DNA of 7,159 bases from Deltaproteobacteria bacterium (GTDB taxonomy: Bacteria; Desulfobacterota; Syntrophia; Syntrophales; Smithellaceae). The position numbers were made by a program, and so were the translations under genes. Of the stretch, positions 1 to 5,504 are shown piece after piece. The notes beneath the pieces are model-generated. The model searched no databases. It was given only the letters and a program-made list of their open reading frames with translations, and had not been told where the DNA came from. The DNA is taken from NCBI GenBank assembly GCA_019136325.1, contig JAGVUJ010000375.1, positions 1 to 7,159 on the forward strand, in the 5' to 3' direction. The number at the start of each line of letters is the position of its first letter. Position 1 is the stretch's first letter.

Positions 1-1
1 G

Positions 2-97
2 ATTCACAGGCTGGACAAAGAAGCAAAACGTTTGGGTGTACCGCGACAATCCATTATCAAGGTGTATGTGGCGGAAAAATTAAAAAAGGCATCTTAA
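2..97 (+). CDS. C-terminal fragment of a BrnA/CopG-type ribbon-helix-helix antitoxin
   Basis: This open frame enters from the left edge and stops at TAA 95-97, giving 31 residues. It reads RLDKEAKRLGVPRQSIIKVY and then a short basic tail (AEKLKKAS). The pattern LDKEAKRLGV-RQSIIKV-hydrophobic-AEKL is typical of the DNA-binding C-terminus of CopG-superfamily antitoxins, particularly those annotated as BrnA. These bind operator DNA and neutralise a partner toxin. No plus-strand toxin gene follows before the next, opposite-facing gene, so any partner should lie upstream, outside the window, as in brnT-brnA order. The start codon and N-terminal half are not visible. The fold call is fairly safe from the motif. 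The BrnA label and the existence of a toxin are inference. Confidence 0.7.
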   Translation: MHRLDKEAKRLGVPRQSIIKVYVAEKLKKAS

Positions 98-150
98 TCT
101 ACATAAAGTTTCAACTGAAATGACTCATTCAGAGAATTAGCCTTACAATT

Positions 151-480
151 TTACTTTTCAGAACCTAACCGCGCTTTTGCCTGGGCGAGTTTTTCTTTGT
201 CCAGATAATATTTTCCATTATTGGTTTTGATCACCAGGCCGTCGGCAATGAGCAGATTCAGCGCCCGGGGGCGGATATTTTTGGTCCCCACGCGGAAGAA
301 GTTCTTCCGCTCGTCCTGAATTTTAATCGCCCTCCCCTCTTTAAAGGCTCTGGCTTCTTCCATTTCGGCAATAATCTGAAAACTGGCCCGCCGCACAGCC
401 AGGCCGCCAATGTAAAGAAAAATGATCACAATGGCGATAAAGACCGCCGCCAGCAGGATTACTTGTAAATAAACCGGCAT
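151..480 (-). CDS. small single-pass membrane protein with basic cytoplasmic domain, function unknown
   Basis: The predicted protein is 109 residues. Residues 5-28 form one continuous hydrophobic helix (VILLAAVFIAIVIIFLYIGG) followed by RR at 30-31. By the positive-inside rule the roughly 80-residue C-terminal part should face the cytoplasm. That part is rich in Lys, Arg and Glu. Around residues 68-95 it has a pattern (NIRPRALNLLIADGLV, then NGKYYLDKEKL) that looks like a helix followed by a short beta wing, as in degenerate winged-helix domains. This is only a resemblance. I do not recognise the family. The ATG at 480-478 has a weak GAGAGA ribosome site six bases upstream and a good minus-strand promoter at 508-536. 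It is divergent from the perR-like gene, so the two share a control region of about 148 bases. Real gene likely, role unknown. Confidence 0.7.
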   Translation of the reverse strand: MPVYLQVILLAAVFIAIVIIFLYIGGLAVRRASFQIIAEMEEARAFKEGRAIKIQDERKNFFRVGTKNIRPRALNLLIADGLVIKTNNGKYYLDKEKLAQAKARLGSEK

Positions 481-507
481 ATAAAATCTCTCAAATGTAT
501 TGGTTGT

Positions 508-536
508 TTCATATAATTGATAAGTTCGTTTGTCAA
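508..536 (-). promoter_or_regulatory. sigma70-type promoter of the small membrane protein gene
   Basis: Read on the minus strand, TTGACA (536-531) is followed after exactly 17 bases by TATGAA (513-508). The -35 box is perfect and the -10 matches four of six positions. It lies about 28 bases upstream of the ATG at 480, giving a short leader. It is arranged back to back with the perR-like promoter at 569-597. Confidence 0.55.
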
Positions 537-568
537 TCCCGCCGGTTAATTCCTGGAAAAAATATGCC

Positions 569-597
569 TTGACAAATTATATATAGGATTGTATCGT
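569..597 (+). promoter_or_regulatory. sigma70-type promoter of the perR-like gene
   Basis: TTGACA (569-574), a 17-base AT-rich spacer, then TATCGT (592-597). The -35 is perfect. The -10 matches four of six positions. Transcription would begin near 604, just before the palindromic operator candidate at 609-619. A repressor bound there would block initiation or promoter escape. Confidence 0.5.
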
Positions 598-608
598 ACA
601 CCTAAATT

Positions 609-622
609 GGAATGATTCCAGA
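609..622 (+). promoter_or_regulatory. candidate PerR/Fur-family operator upstream of perR
   Basis: GGAATGATTCC (609-619) is a perfect 5-1-5 palindrome. Bases 610-622 are identical to bases 1136-1148 upstream of the rubrerythrin operon. Set out as 7-1-7, TTGGAAT-G-ATTCCAG keeps the AAT-N-ATT core and the outer T/A positions of the Per box known from Bacillus (TTATAAT-N-ATTATAA). It lies at the predicted transcription start and seven bases before the ATG at 629, suggesting autorepression. The sequence identity is seen. Binding by PerR is inferred. Confidence 0.55.
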
Positions 623-628
623 GTATAT

Positions 629-1057
629 ATGATAAATAAAGACAGTTTAATCGGTCAATTAAAGGAAAAAGGTCTCAAGATAACCCCGCAGCGCCTGGCA
701 ATTATTGATGCGCTGGTGGAAAATCGTGAGGCTCATCCCGGTGCGACTTTGATTTACGAAGAAGCGCGTAAGAAAGCCCGTCGTGTAAGCTTATCCACGG
801 TTTATGCTACGCTGAAAGAGTTTTCTGAAAACGGCCTGATTCGACAACTGGAATTCGACAGGATGGAGAACCGCTACGATGTGGATATCTCCGACCATGT
901 GAATCTCATCTGCAACCGGTGTGGAAAGATTTTGGACTACTACATCACTGCATCCTTGGAACCAAGGGACATTGCCCGGAAATCGGGCTTTGTCGTGACG
1001 GAAACCCGGCTGGAGTTTCACGGGTATTGCCGGGATTGCCTGAAGCGCCCCGGCTGA
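629..1057 (+). CDS. perR: PerR-type Fur-family peroxide-responsive transcriptional repressor
   Basis: The protein has 142 residues, the normal size for PerR/Fur. An N-terminal winged helix (about residues 6-80, with GLKITPQRLAIIDAL and the recognition-helix pattern SLSTVYATLKEFSENGL) is followed by the dimerisation/metal domain. Structural zinc ligands are present as C95-N-R-C98 and C134-R-D-C137. Aligned by eye with Bacillus PerR, the regulatory metal site keeps H36, D84, H90 and D103 (PerR H37, D85, H91, D104), but the H93 equivalent is Asn92. Asp rather than Glu at 103 favours PerR over Fur. The ribosome site before ATG 629 is poor, and an ATG at 612 hits a stop after six codons, so 629 is the only sensible start. 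It directly precedes the rubrerythrin-superoxide reductase operon and shares an operator-like 13-mer with it. The family is certain. The PerR subtype is very likely. Confidence 0.9.
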   Translation: MINKDSLIGQLKEKGLKITPQRLAIIDALVENREAHPGATLIYEEARKKARRVSLSTVYATLKEFSENGLIRQLEFDRMENRYDVDISDHVNLICNRCGKILDYYITASLEPRDIARKSGFVVTETRLEFHGYCRDCLKRPG

Positions 1058-1102
1058 ATTTTCTTATTGCGCAGTCTTGCGGCACATTCAACAAATGGTG
1101 AA

Positions 1103-1124
1103 AGAAACACGATGATCGGTTTTT
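1103..1124 (+). terminator. weak candidate terminator after perR
   Basis: The segment AGAAAC-a-CGA-tga-TCG-GTTTTT can fold into a 6+3 base-pair stem with one bulge and a G-T pair, ending in a T-run that leads into AAAA. It is short and imperfect, so termination between perR and rbr is only possible, not clear. Read-through into the rubrerythrin operon cannot be excluded. Confidence 0.25.
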
Positions 1125-1135
1125 AAAACAACTCA

Positions 1136-1148
1136 GAATGATTCCAGA
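1136..1148 (+). promoter_or_regulatory. candidate PerR operator upstream of the rubrerythrin operon
   Basis: GAATGATTCCAGA here is an exact copy of 610-622 upstream of perR. The palindrome core GAATgATTC is intact, although the outermost left base differs (A instead of G). It lies 61 bases upstream of the rubrerythrin ATG, in a 152-base gap in which no well-formed -35/-10 pair could be identified with confidence. It links control of the operon to the adjacent repressor gene. Confidence 0.55.
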
Positions 1149-1209
1149 TTAAAAAGATAACAAGGGTTAAGGTATTTTAATAAATCATAAAAGAAAGGAG
1201 AAAATCAAA

Positions 1210-1707
1210 ATGTCAAAAACAGAAGATGCATTAAAGGAAGCTTTTGCAGGAGAATCACAGGCCAACCGGAAATATCTGGCGTTTGCGGCCAAGGCCGATC
1301 AGGAAGGATTTCCCCAGGCGGCAAAATTATTCCGGGCGGCGGCGGAAGCGGAGACAGTTCACGCCCACGCCCATTTGAGGGCAATGAAAGGCATCCGTTC
1401 CACAAAGGAAAATCTTCAGGAAGCCATTGCCGGAGAAACCCATGAATTCAAAAGCATGTATCCGGGCATGATTGAGGCGGCCAAAGCCGAAGGTCATAAA
1501 GAGGCGGAACGGTCTTTCAACTTTGCCAACGAAGTGGAAAAAATTCACGCCGCCCTCTATCAGAAGGCGCTGGAGCATCTGGACGGCGTACAGGAAGCTT
1601 ACAGCTATTATGTTTGTCCGGTCTGCGGTTATACCGTGGAAAACGAAGCGCCGGAAACCTGTCCGGTTTGCGGCGCCAAGGGAAAGATGTTCAAGAAAGT
1701 AGATTAA
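1210..1707 (+). CDS. rbr: rubrerythrin (non-haem diiron peroxidase with C-terminal rubredoxin domain)
   Basis: A 165-residue cytoplasmic rubrerythrin that reduces hydrogen peroxide to water using electrons passed through its rubredoxin iron. The four-helix ferritin-like domain (residues 1-125) shows every expected diiron ligand: E15 (AGES), E48 and H51 (EAETVH), E76 and E79 (GETHEF), E110 and H113 (EVEKIH). The C-terminal rubredoxin-like domain has C136PVC139G and C151PVC154G with a short 11-residue spacing. At 165 residues it is of the shorter class, compared with about 190 in Desulfovibrio. The ATG at 1210 is preceded by AAAGGAG (1194-1200) at nine bases. It is the first gene of a three-gene operon, 25 bases before dfx, and carries the operator-like 13-mer upstream. 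The assignment is secure. Confidence 0.95.
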   Translation: MSKTEDALKEAFAGESQANRKYLAFAAKADQEGFPQAAKLFRAAAEAETVHAHAHLRAMKGIRSTKENLQEAIAGETHEFKSMYPGMIEAAKAEGHKEAERSFNFANEVEKIHAALYQKALEHLDGVQEAYSYYVCPVCGYTVENEAPETCPVCGAKGKMFKKVD

Positions 1708-1732
1708 TCATAATAAAATGAGGAGATTTATC

Positions 1733-2107
1733 ATGGCCAACAGAAACGAAGTTTATAAATGTAACGTATGCGGCAACATTGTGGAAATACTTCACGCGGG
1801 TGTGGGAAAGCTGGTGTGTTGCGATCAGCCCATGAAACTCATGATGGAAAACACGACGGATGCAGCCAAGGAAAAACATGTCCCCGTGGTGGAAAAAGTG
1901 GCCGGCGGCTTCAAGGTGACCATTGGCAGCGTGGCCCATCCCATGGAAGAAAAACACTACATCGAATGGATCGAAGTCATCGCGGACGGCAAAATCTATC
2001 GCCAGTATTTAGCGCCCGGCCAGGCACCCGAGGCGGTTTTCCCCATCGAAGGAGCCAGTATTACAGCGCGCGAATACTGCAATCTTCACGGCCTGTGGAA
2101 AGCGTAA
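1733..2107 (+). CDS. dfx: desulfoferrodoxin, two-iron superoxide reductase
   Basis: A 124-residue enzyme that reduces superoxide to hydrogen peroxide without releasing oxygen, protecting anaerobes. The N-terminal desulforedoxin domain carries Center I cysteines C10, C13, C29 and C30. The catalytic neelaredoxin-like domain carries the Center II ligands H49, H69, H75, C116 and H119 (SVAHPM, EKHYIEW, CNLHGLW), with the conserved E47-K48 before H49. All ligands are intact, so the protein should be active. I chose ATG 1733 ([10 protein letters not shown]) because AGGAG at 1721-1725 sits seven bases ahead and the first cysteine then falls at the usual position. An in-frame ATG at 1718 would place the ribosome site inside the gene. 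It lies between the two rubrerythrins, which would consume the peroxide it makes. Also known as rbo/sor. Confidence 0.96.
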   Translation: MANRNEVYKCNVCGNIVEILHAGVGKLVCCDQPMKLMMENTTDAAKEKHVPVVEKVAGGFKVTIGSVAHPMEEKHYIEWIEVIADGKIYRQYLAPGQAPEAVFPIEGASITAREYCNLHGLWKA

Positions 2108-2142
2108 GTTAAAGCTGAATCATTATTTTATAAGGAGAACAC

Positions 2143-2661
2143 ATGGTCAAATTATACCGATGCATCATATGCGGCGACGCGTATATCGGCGCCAGTCCTC
2201 CGGCGAACTGCCCGTTCTGCGGCGCTCACATGGAATATATTATGGAGGCAAAAGAGGCGGTCGTAAACTTTGATGTGCCTCTGAGCGCAAAGGATCGGGC
2301 TAATGCCGAACACGCGCTTGAGGTGGAAATCAGCAACGCGACGTTTTATTCGTGCGCTGCCGGCAAAACCGATGATCCCGAAGGAAAGATTTTGTTCAAG
2401 GCGCTGGGCAAGATTGAAGCGGAGCATGCCTCCATTTGGAGGAAGATTCTCAAACTGGATGCCCTGCCTCCGGGAAACGAGACCTGCCACATGGAAAATG
2501 TTGAGAATTTGAAAGAGTCCCACGCACGGGAAACACGGGCAATCGAATTCTACGGACAATCAGCCGCCGAAGCGGATCATCCGCGGATCCGGCAGCTTTT
2601 TGAAGCGCTGGTGGAAATCGAGACAGATCATTTATTTTTGTCCGAAGAAAGACTGAACTAG
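2143..2661 (+). CDS. reverse-type rubrerythrin (N-terminal rubredoxin-like domain plus diiron domain)
   Basis: A 172-residue protein with the domain order opposite to classical rubrerythrin. A rubredoxin-like knuckle pair comes first (C7IIC10G and C23PFC26G), then a ferritin-like four-helix domain from about residue 48. Diiron ligands inferred from helix spacing are E62, E92 and H95 (EAEH), E130, and E160 and H163 (ETDH). The second Glu of the GExxE helix of classical rubrerythrin has no equivalent (A133). Reverse rubrerythrins of clostridia are NADH-linked peroxide/oxygen reductases in vivo. A peroxidase role here is inferred from that family and from the operon. The ATG at 2143 follows AAGGAG (2132-2137) at five bases and lies 35 bases after dfx. 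It is the last gene before a strong hairpin. Family secure, exact reaction likely. Confidence 0.88.
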   Translation: MVKLYRCIICGDAYIGASPPANCPFCGAHMEYIMEAKEAVVNFDVPLSAKDRANAEHALEVEISNATFYSCAAGKTDDPEGKILFKALGKIEAEHASIWRKILKLDALPPGNETCHMENVENLKESHARETRAIEFYGQSAAEADHPRIRQLFEALVEIETDHLFLSEERLN

Positions 2662-2672
2662 AACAAAGACTG

Positions 2673-2708
2673 CGAGCAGATCGCGGTCGAATTTCCGCGG
2701 TCTGCTCG
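2673..2708 (+). terminator. hairpin closing the rbr-dfx-reverse rubrerythrin operon
   Basis: CGAGCAGATCGCGG (2673-2686) pairs with CCGCGGTCTGCTCG (2695-2708) over 14 positions, one of which forms a U-G or A-C pair depending on the strand, around an eight-base loop. It begins 11 bases after the stop codon at 2661. It is not followed by a T-run (TCAACCCC), so it may act as a transcript-stabilising 3' end or a Rho-assisted stop rather than a textbook intrinsic terminator. Confidence 0.55.
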
Positions 2709-2817
2709 TCAACCCCTCACTGAACAATTCCGGATACATTTCCTAAAGCATAAGCCTGTCCGCATCGGGTTGATTGATGACTATTTTCTCCAATTAAATC
2801 AACGAAGATGAATTATC

Positions 2818-2846
2818 TTGACAGTCGAAAATCTTGTTCCTATACT
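2818..2846 (+). promoter_or_regulatory. strong sigma70-type promoter of the zinc metallopeptidase gene
   Basis: TTGACA (2818-2823), a 17-base spacer, then TATACT (2841-2846). The -35 is perfect, the -10 matches five of six and the spacing is optimal. This is the best promoter in the window. The predicted start near 2853 leaves an 80-base leader before ATG 2934, which contains a perfect hairpin at 2867-2886. Confidence 0.7.
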
Positions 2847-2866
2847 TACGTAAAAACATAATGTTT

Positions 2867-2886
2867 GAGTCCGGTCACCCGGACTC
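2867..2886 (+). promoter_or_regulatory. perfect 8-bp hairpin in the leader of the metallopeptidase gene
   Basis: GAGTCCGG (2867-2874) and CCGGACTC (2879-2886) form an exact stem with a four-base TCAC loop. It starts about 14 bases after the predicted transcription start and 48 bases before the start codon. AU-rich sequence without a pure T-run follows. It could be an mRNA-stabilising 5' hairpin, an attenuator, a transcribed operator dyad or a protein-binding site. The sequence alone does not decide. Confidence 0.5.
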
Positions 2887-2933
2887 TAATCATAATTATT
2901 ATCCTTGACGTAACCCGAAAAAGGAGAAGAGCA

Positions 2934-3800
2934 ATGCGCTGGAGAGGCGAAAGACAAAGTGACAACGTGGAAGACCGCCGAGGAATGTCGATTTCCCGCG
3001 GCGCAAAGGTCGGCGGCATCGGCGGGCTGGGCCTGGTGGCGATCGTGGTCATCAGCATGTTTATGGGCGTCGATCCGAGTTCAATCTTGCAGGTCGTGGA
3101 ACAGAACACACAGCCTTCCTCCATATCCGTTGAACAAAGCGCAACCACAGCCGCCAATGACGATATGCGCAACTTTGTCGCAGTGGTGCTGGCGGAAACG
3201 GAAGATGTCTGGAATGATACGTTTCAACAAGCGGGAAAAACCTATGAGGAACCCAAGTTGGTTCTTTTTTCCGGGGCTGTTGACTCCGCCTGCGGCATGG
3301 CTGATTCGGCCGTGGGGCCTTTTTATTGTCCGGGCGATCATAAGGTATATCTTGATCTTGCTTTCTTTGAGGAGTTGCATTCACGCTTCGGCGCATCCGG
3401 CGATTTTGCCCAGGCGTATGTTATTGCCCATGAGGTAGGCCATCATGTGCAGACGCTTTTGGGTATTTCCGAAAAGGTTCGCGAACGCCAATCGCAGGCG
3501 GGAAAATCCGAAAGCAATAAGTTATCCGTCATGATGGAGTTGCAGGCGGATTGCCTCGCGGGCATGTGGGCGCATCAGGCCGACAAGAAAAGAAATATTC
3601 TGGAAGCCGGCGATGTTGAAGAAGGGCTGAATGCCGCCAGCGCCGTCGGAGATGACCGCATCCAGAAACAGACTCAGGGTTACGTGGTGCCGGACGGCTT
3701 TACGCACGGCAGTTCCGCGCAACGGGTGAGTTGGTTTAAACGTGGCTTCGAACAGGGCAATATCGGCGCCTGTGATACATTTAGCGCCGATCGTTTATAA
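2934..3800 (+). CDS. membrane-anchored YpfJ-family neutral zinc metallopeptidase
   Basis: A 288-residue protein of the Zn_peptidase (YpfJ/KPN_02809) family. It opens with the family's typical start MRWRGERQSDNVEDRRG, then one membrane helix at about 28-45 (GIGGLGLVAIVVISMFMG), then the catalytic domain. The zinc motif is H166-E-V-G-H170 (AYVIAHEVGHHVQ). A downstream MELQADCLAG segment (201-210) supplies the likely third ligand, E202. The conserved region C120G...YC132PGDHKVYLD is also present. Start 2934 is preferred over an in-frame TTG at 2865 because AAGGAG (2921-2926) stands seven bases ahead and the protein then begins as in relatives; the TTG would place the leader hairpin in the coding region. 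It is monocistronic, with its own strong promoter. Substrates of this family are poorly known; proteolysis in or at the membrane is inferred. Confidence 0.92.
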   Translation: MRWRGERQSDNVEDRRGMSISRGAKVGGIGGLGLVAIVVISMFMGVDPSSILQVVEQNTQPSSISVEQSATTAANDDMRNFVAVVLAETEDVWNDTFQQAGKTYEEPKLVLFSGAVDSACGMADSAVGPFYCPGDHKVYLDLAFFEELHSRFGASGDFAQAYVIAHEVGHHVQTLLGISEKVRERQSQAGKSESNKLSVMMELQADCLAGMWAHQADKKRNILEAGDVEEGLNAASAVGDDRIQKQTQGYVVPDGFTHGSSAQRVSWFKRGFEQGNIGACDTFSADRL

Positions 3801-3841
3801 TATTCCGGTTGTTTAGATATAAGGCCAACATATCCGGAAAC

Positions 3842-3864
3842 AGAAAACAGAATTTTAATTCTGT
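3842..3864 (-). terminator. intrinsic terminator of the acyl-CoA synthetase gene
   Basis: On the minus strand ACAGAATT-aa-AATTCTGT (3864-3847) forms an AT-rich stem of seven to eight pairs and is followed by TTTTC and further Ts. It begins on the last base of the TGA stop codon. In the plus direction the same dyad lacks a T-run, so it seems to serve mainly the minus-strand gene. The 63-base gap to the convergent peptidase gene holds no gene. Confidence 0.5.
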
Positions 3865-5333
3865 CAGTGGGACCGGTAATATCTGGAAACCGCAGCCACA
3901 GCGCTGAAAGCATTCGTTACATTGTCAAAAACGGGCATTCCTGCTTCAGTAAACAAACGGCGGGTTTCCCGGTTGACTTTTTCGATCTCAATGTCATCTT
4001 CGTCCTGCCTGATATTCGGCAGAACAAGCATGACCGGTTTTTCCCCAATGTCCATTGCTTCGCGGCAAACTTTTGCCAGTTCTTTATAAGGAGTAATGTC
4101 GCTCAGTTTTACGTTACCCATCGTCAACTGCAGCGCTTTGTAGTGATACAAAAGCTGGATGACAATGTGAAAGTCAACGTTTTCATCCCGGGAAGCATGA
4201 AGAAGAATCTCTCCGATGTATTGAGGACTGACATAAGGGTTGGCAATATCTATCGGATTGGTTGCGCTGGAGCCGGGTTTGGGCAGAACATCCAGAATCG
4301 CCGCCTGCAAATCATTTCTCAGGCTCGGCACCCTGATTCCAAAGCTTTCTGCCGCATCCGCCGCTGCTATCCCTAATGCACCGCCGCCGCCCATGACGGA
4401 ACATCCTTTATAGTCGCGCATCGGCAGCAGTGAAAAAGCCAGGGCTGCATCGCTCATTTCTTCGAGATTTTCCACCTGGGTAATATGACATTGACGCAAC
4501 GCGGCTTCCCAAATGGCTCTCTTCCCTCCCATCGATGCCGTATGGCTGGCCACCGCCCTGCTGCCCGATTCCGAAAGGCCTCCCTTTATGACAATGACGG
4601 GTTTTTCCGCAGCTGTTAGCTTCAGGGCGGTGAAAAAATCACGGCCGTCGGCAACGCCTTCGACATACATGCAGATTACTTTTGTTTGAGAATCATGACG
4701 GAGGTAGCGAAGCATCTCTGTTTCTCGAAGATCGCAACCATTGCCGAAGCTGACGACTTTTGAGAAGTGTATTCCCCGCCATTTTCCCATATAACCGAAG
4801 TCTATGGAAAGGCCGCCGCTTTGTGATAGTACGGCCACGCCTCCCGGCTTTCGCGAAAGGTCCGGGCCGGGCAGCATGGTGAGTCCTGATTTCGGGCAGT
4901 AGATTCCAAAACAATTAGGACCAATCACCCGAATGCCTCGTCCGGCAATCGTCTTTAGTTCTTCTTCAAGCGCTACGCCTTCCGGCGTTCCTGTTTCACT
5001 AAAACCCGCAGAAAGAATTTCGGCGCCCACCGCGCCTTTGACCCGGCAGGCTTCCAGCGCCGAAGGAACAAGTCGTGCCGGCACCGCGATAACGGCGAAA
5101 TCTATTTTATCAGGGATGTCTTCTATGGAAGGATAGATTTTCATTCCTGCAATGGAACCGCCCCGTTTATTCACGGGATACAGTTTCCCCTCATAGCCGA
5201 TGGAACGGAGTGAAAGAAAAATACCGCGGCCAAAACCGAATCCTTCGGCAGAAACGCCGACGACTGCAATACTTTCGGGATCGAATATTTTGTCTATATC
5301 CGCAAATTTTTCCAAGTCGTTACGTGTTACCAA
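3864..5333 (-). CDS. NDP-forming acyl-CoA synthetase, alpha-subunit type
   Basis: A protein of about 489 residues of the acetate/acyl-CoA ligase (ADP-forming) family, which converts acyl-CoA plus ADP and phosphate to acid, CoA and ATP. Positions below count from GTG 5342; subtract three for the preferred start. The CoA-binding Rossmann domain begins with DPESIAVVGVS (21-31). The succinyl-CoA-ligase-like domain contains VIGPNCFGIYCP (139-150) and VLSQSGGLSIDFG (171-183). E228 (YVEGV) and H267 (ASHTASMGG) are the expected catalytic pair, the His being transiently phosphorylated. There is no C-terminal ATP-grasp (beta) domain, which in fused enzymes gives about 700 residues, and no beta gene nearby, so nucleotide binding needs a partner elsewhere. 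GTG 5342 overlaps its own GGAGGT ribosome site; TTG 5333 is seven bases beyond it and is preferred. Family sure, substrate unknown. Confidence 0.9.
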   Translation of the reverse strand: MVTRNDLEKFADIDKIFDPESIAVVGVSAEGFGFGRGIFLSLRSIGYEGKLYPVNKRGGSIAGMKIYPSIEDIPDKIDFAVIAVPARLVPSALEACRVKGAVGAEILSAGFSETGTPEGVALEEELKTIAGRGIRVIGPNCFGIYCPKSGLTMLPGPDLSRKPGGVAVLSQSGGLSIDFGYMGKWRGIHFSKVVSFGNGCDLRETEMLRYLRHDSQTKVICMYVEGVADGRDFFTALKLTAAEKPVIVIKGGLSESGSRAVASHTASMGGKRAIWEAALRQCHITQVENLEEMSDAALAFSLLPMRDYKGCSVMGGGGALGIAAADAAESFGIRVPSLRNDLQAAILDVLPKPGSSATNPIDIANPYVSPQYIGEILLHASRDENVDFHIVIQLLYHYKALQLTMGNVKLSDITPYKELAKVCREAMDIGEKPVMLVLPNIRQDEDDIEIEKVNRETRRLFTEAGMPVFDNVTNAFSAVAAVSRYYRSH

Positions 5334-5340
5334 AACATCC

Positions 5341-5346
5341 ACCTCC
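5341..5346 (-). promoter_or_regulatory. ribosome binding site that decides the acyl-CoA synthetase start
   Basis: On the minus strand GGAGGT (5346-5341) is a near-perfect Shine-Dalgarno. GTG at 5342-5340 overlaps it and so cannot be its start. ATG at 5338-5336 is out of frame and meets TAA at the fourth codon. TTG at 5333-5331 is in frame at a seven-base spacing, which makes it the best start. Confidence 0.55.
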
Positions 5347-5372
5347 CGGTCCCTTTTTTCAATCGAGAATCA

Positions 5373-5401
5373 TTAATATCACATTCCGGAAAAGCAGGCA
5401 A
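5373..5401 (-). promoter_or_regulatory. candidate extended -10 promoter of the acyl-CoA synthetase gene
   Basis: On the minus strand TTGCCT (5401-5396), a 17-base spacer ending in TGA, then TATTAA (5378-5373). Each hexamer matches four of six, and the TG one base before the -10 gives an extended -10. The start would be near 5366, about 33 bases before TTG 5333. An AATGATTC octamer, the core of the PerR operator candidate, overlaps the -10 end and the start site. In the 5347-5504 divergent gap I see no convincing promoter for the plus-strand methyltransferase. Confidence 0.4.
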
Positions 5402-5504
5402 AGATTTGGAAACTTTCTCCTTTAAAGAAAAAAAAGGCTATGCTATTTAATGCCATGACATGCAGAGGAAGGGTACTTTGTTAACAGTATAGGGATACGG
5501 ATAG

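Noticed and set aside
1718..1732. Earlier ATG for desulfoferrodoxin
   Set aside because: The AGGAG ribosome site lies within these five codons, and the 1733 start gives the usual cysteine position.
2152..2559. Minus-strand frame of 135 codons opposite the reverse rubrerythrin
   Set aside because: The plus-strand protein has all rubredoxin and diiron residues, whereas the antisense translation shows no recognisable domain.
2865..2933. N-terminal extension of the zinc peptidase from TTG 2865
   Set aside because: ATG 2934 has a good ribosome site and gives the typical MRWRG family start. The extension would merely translate the leader hairpin.
3867..4376. Plus-strand frame of 169 codons inside the acyl-CoA synthetase gene
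   Set aside because: It lies wholly antisense to a well-recognised coding region, has no family features and no ribosome site. It is a shadow frame.
5438..5483. Promoter for the methyltransferase gene
   Set aside because: TATGCT and ATGACA occur in this stretch, but neither has a matching partner box at 16-18 bases.
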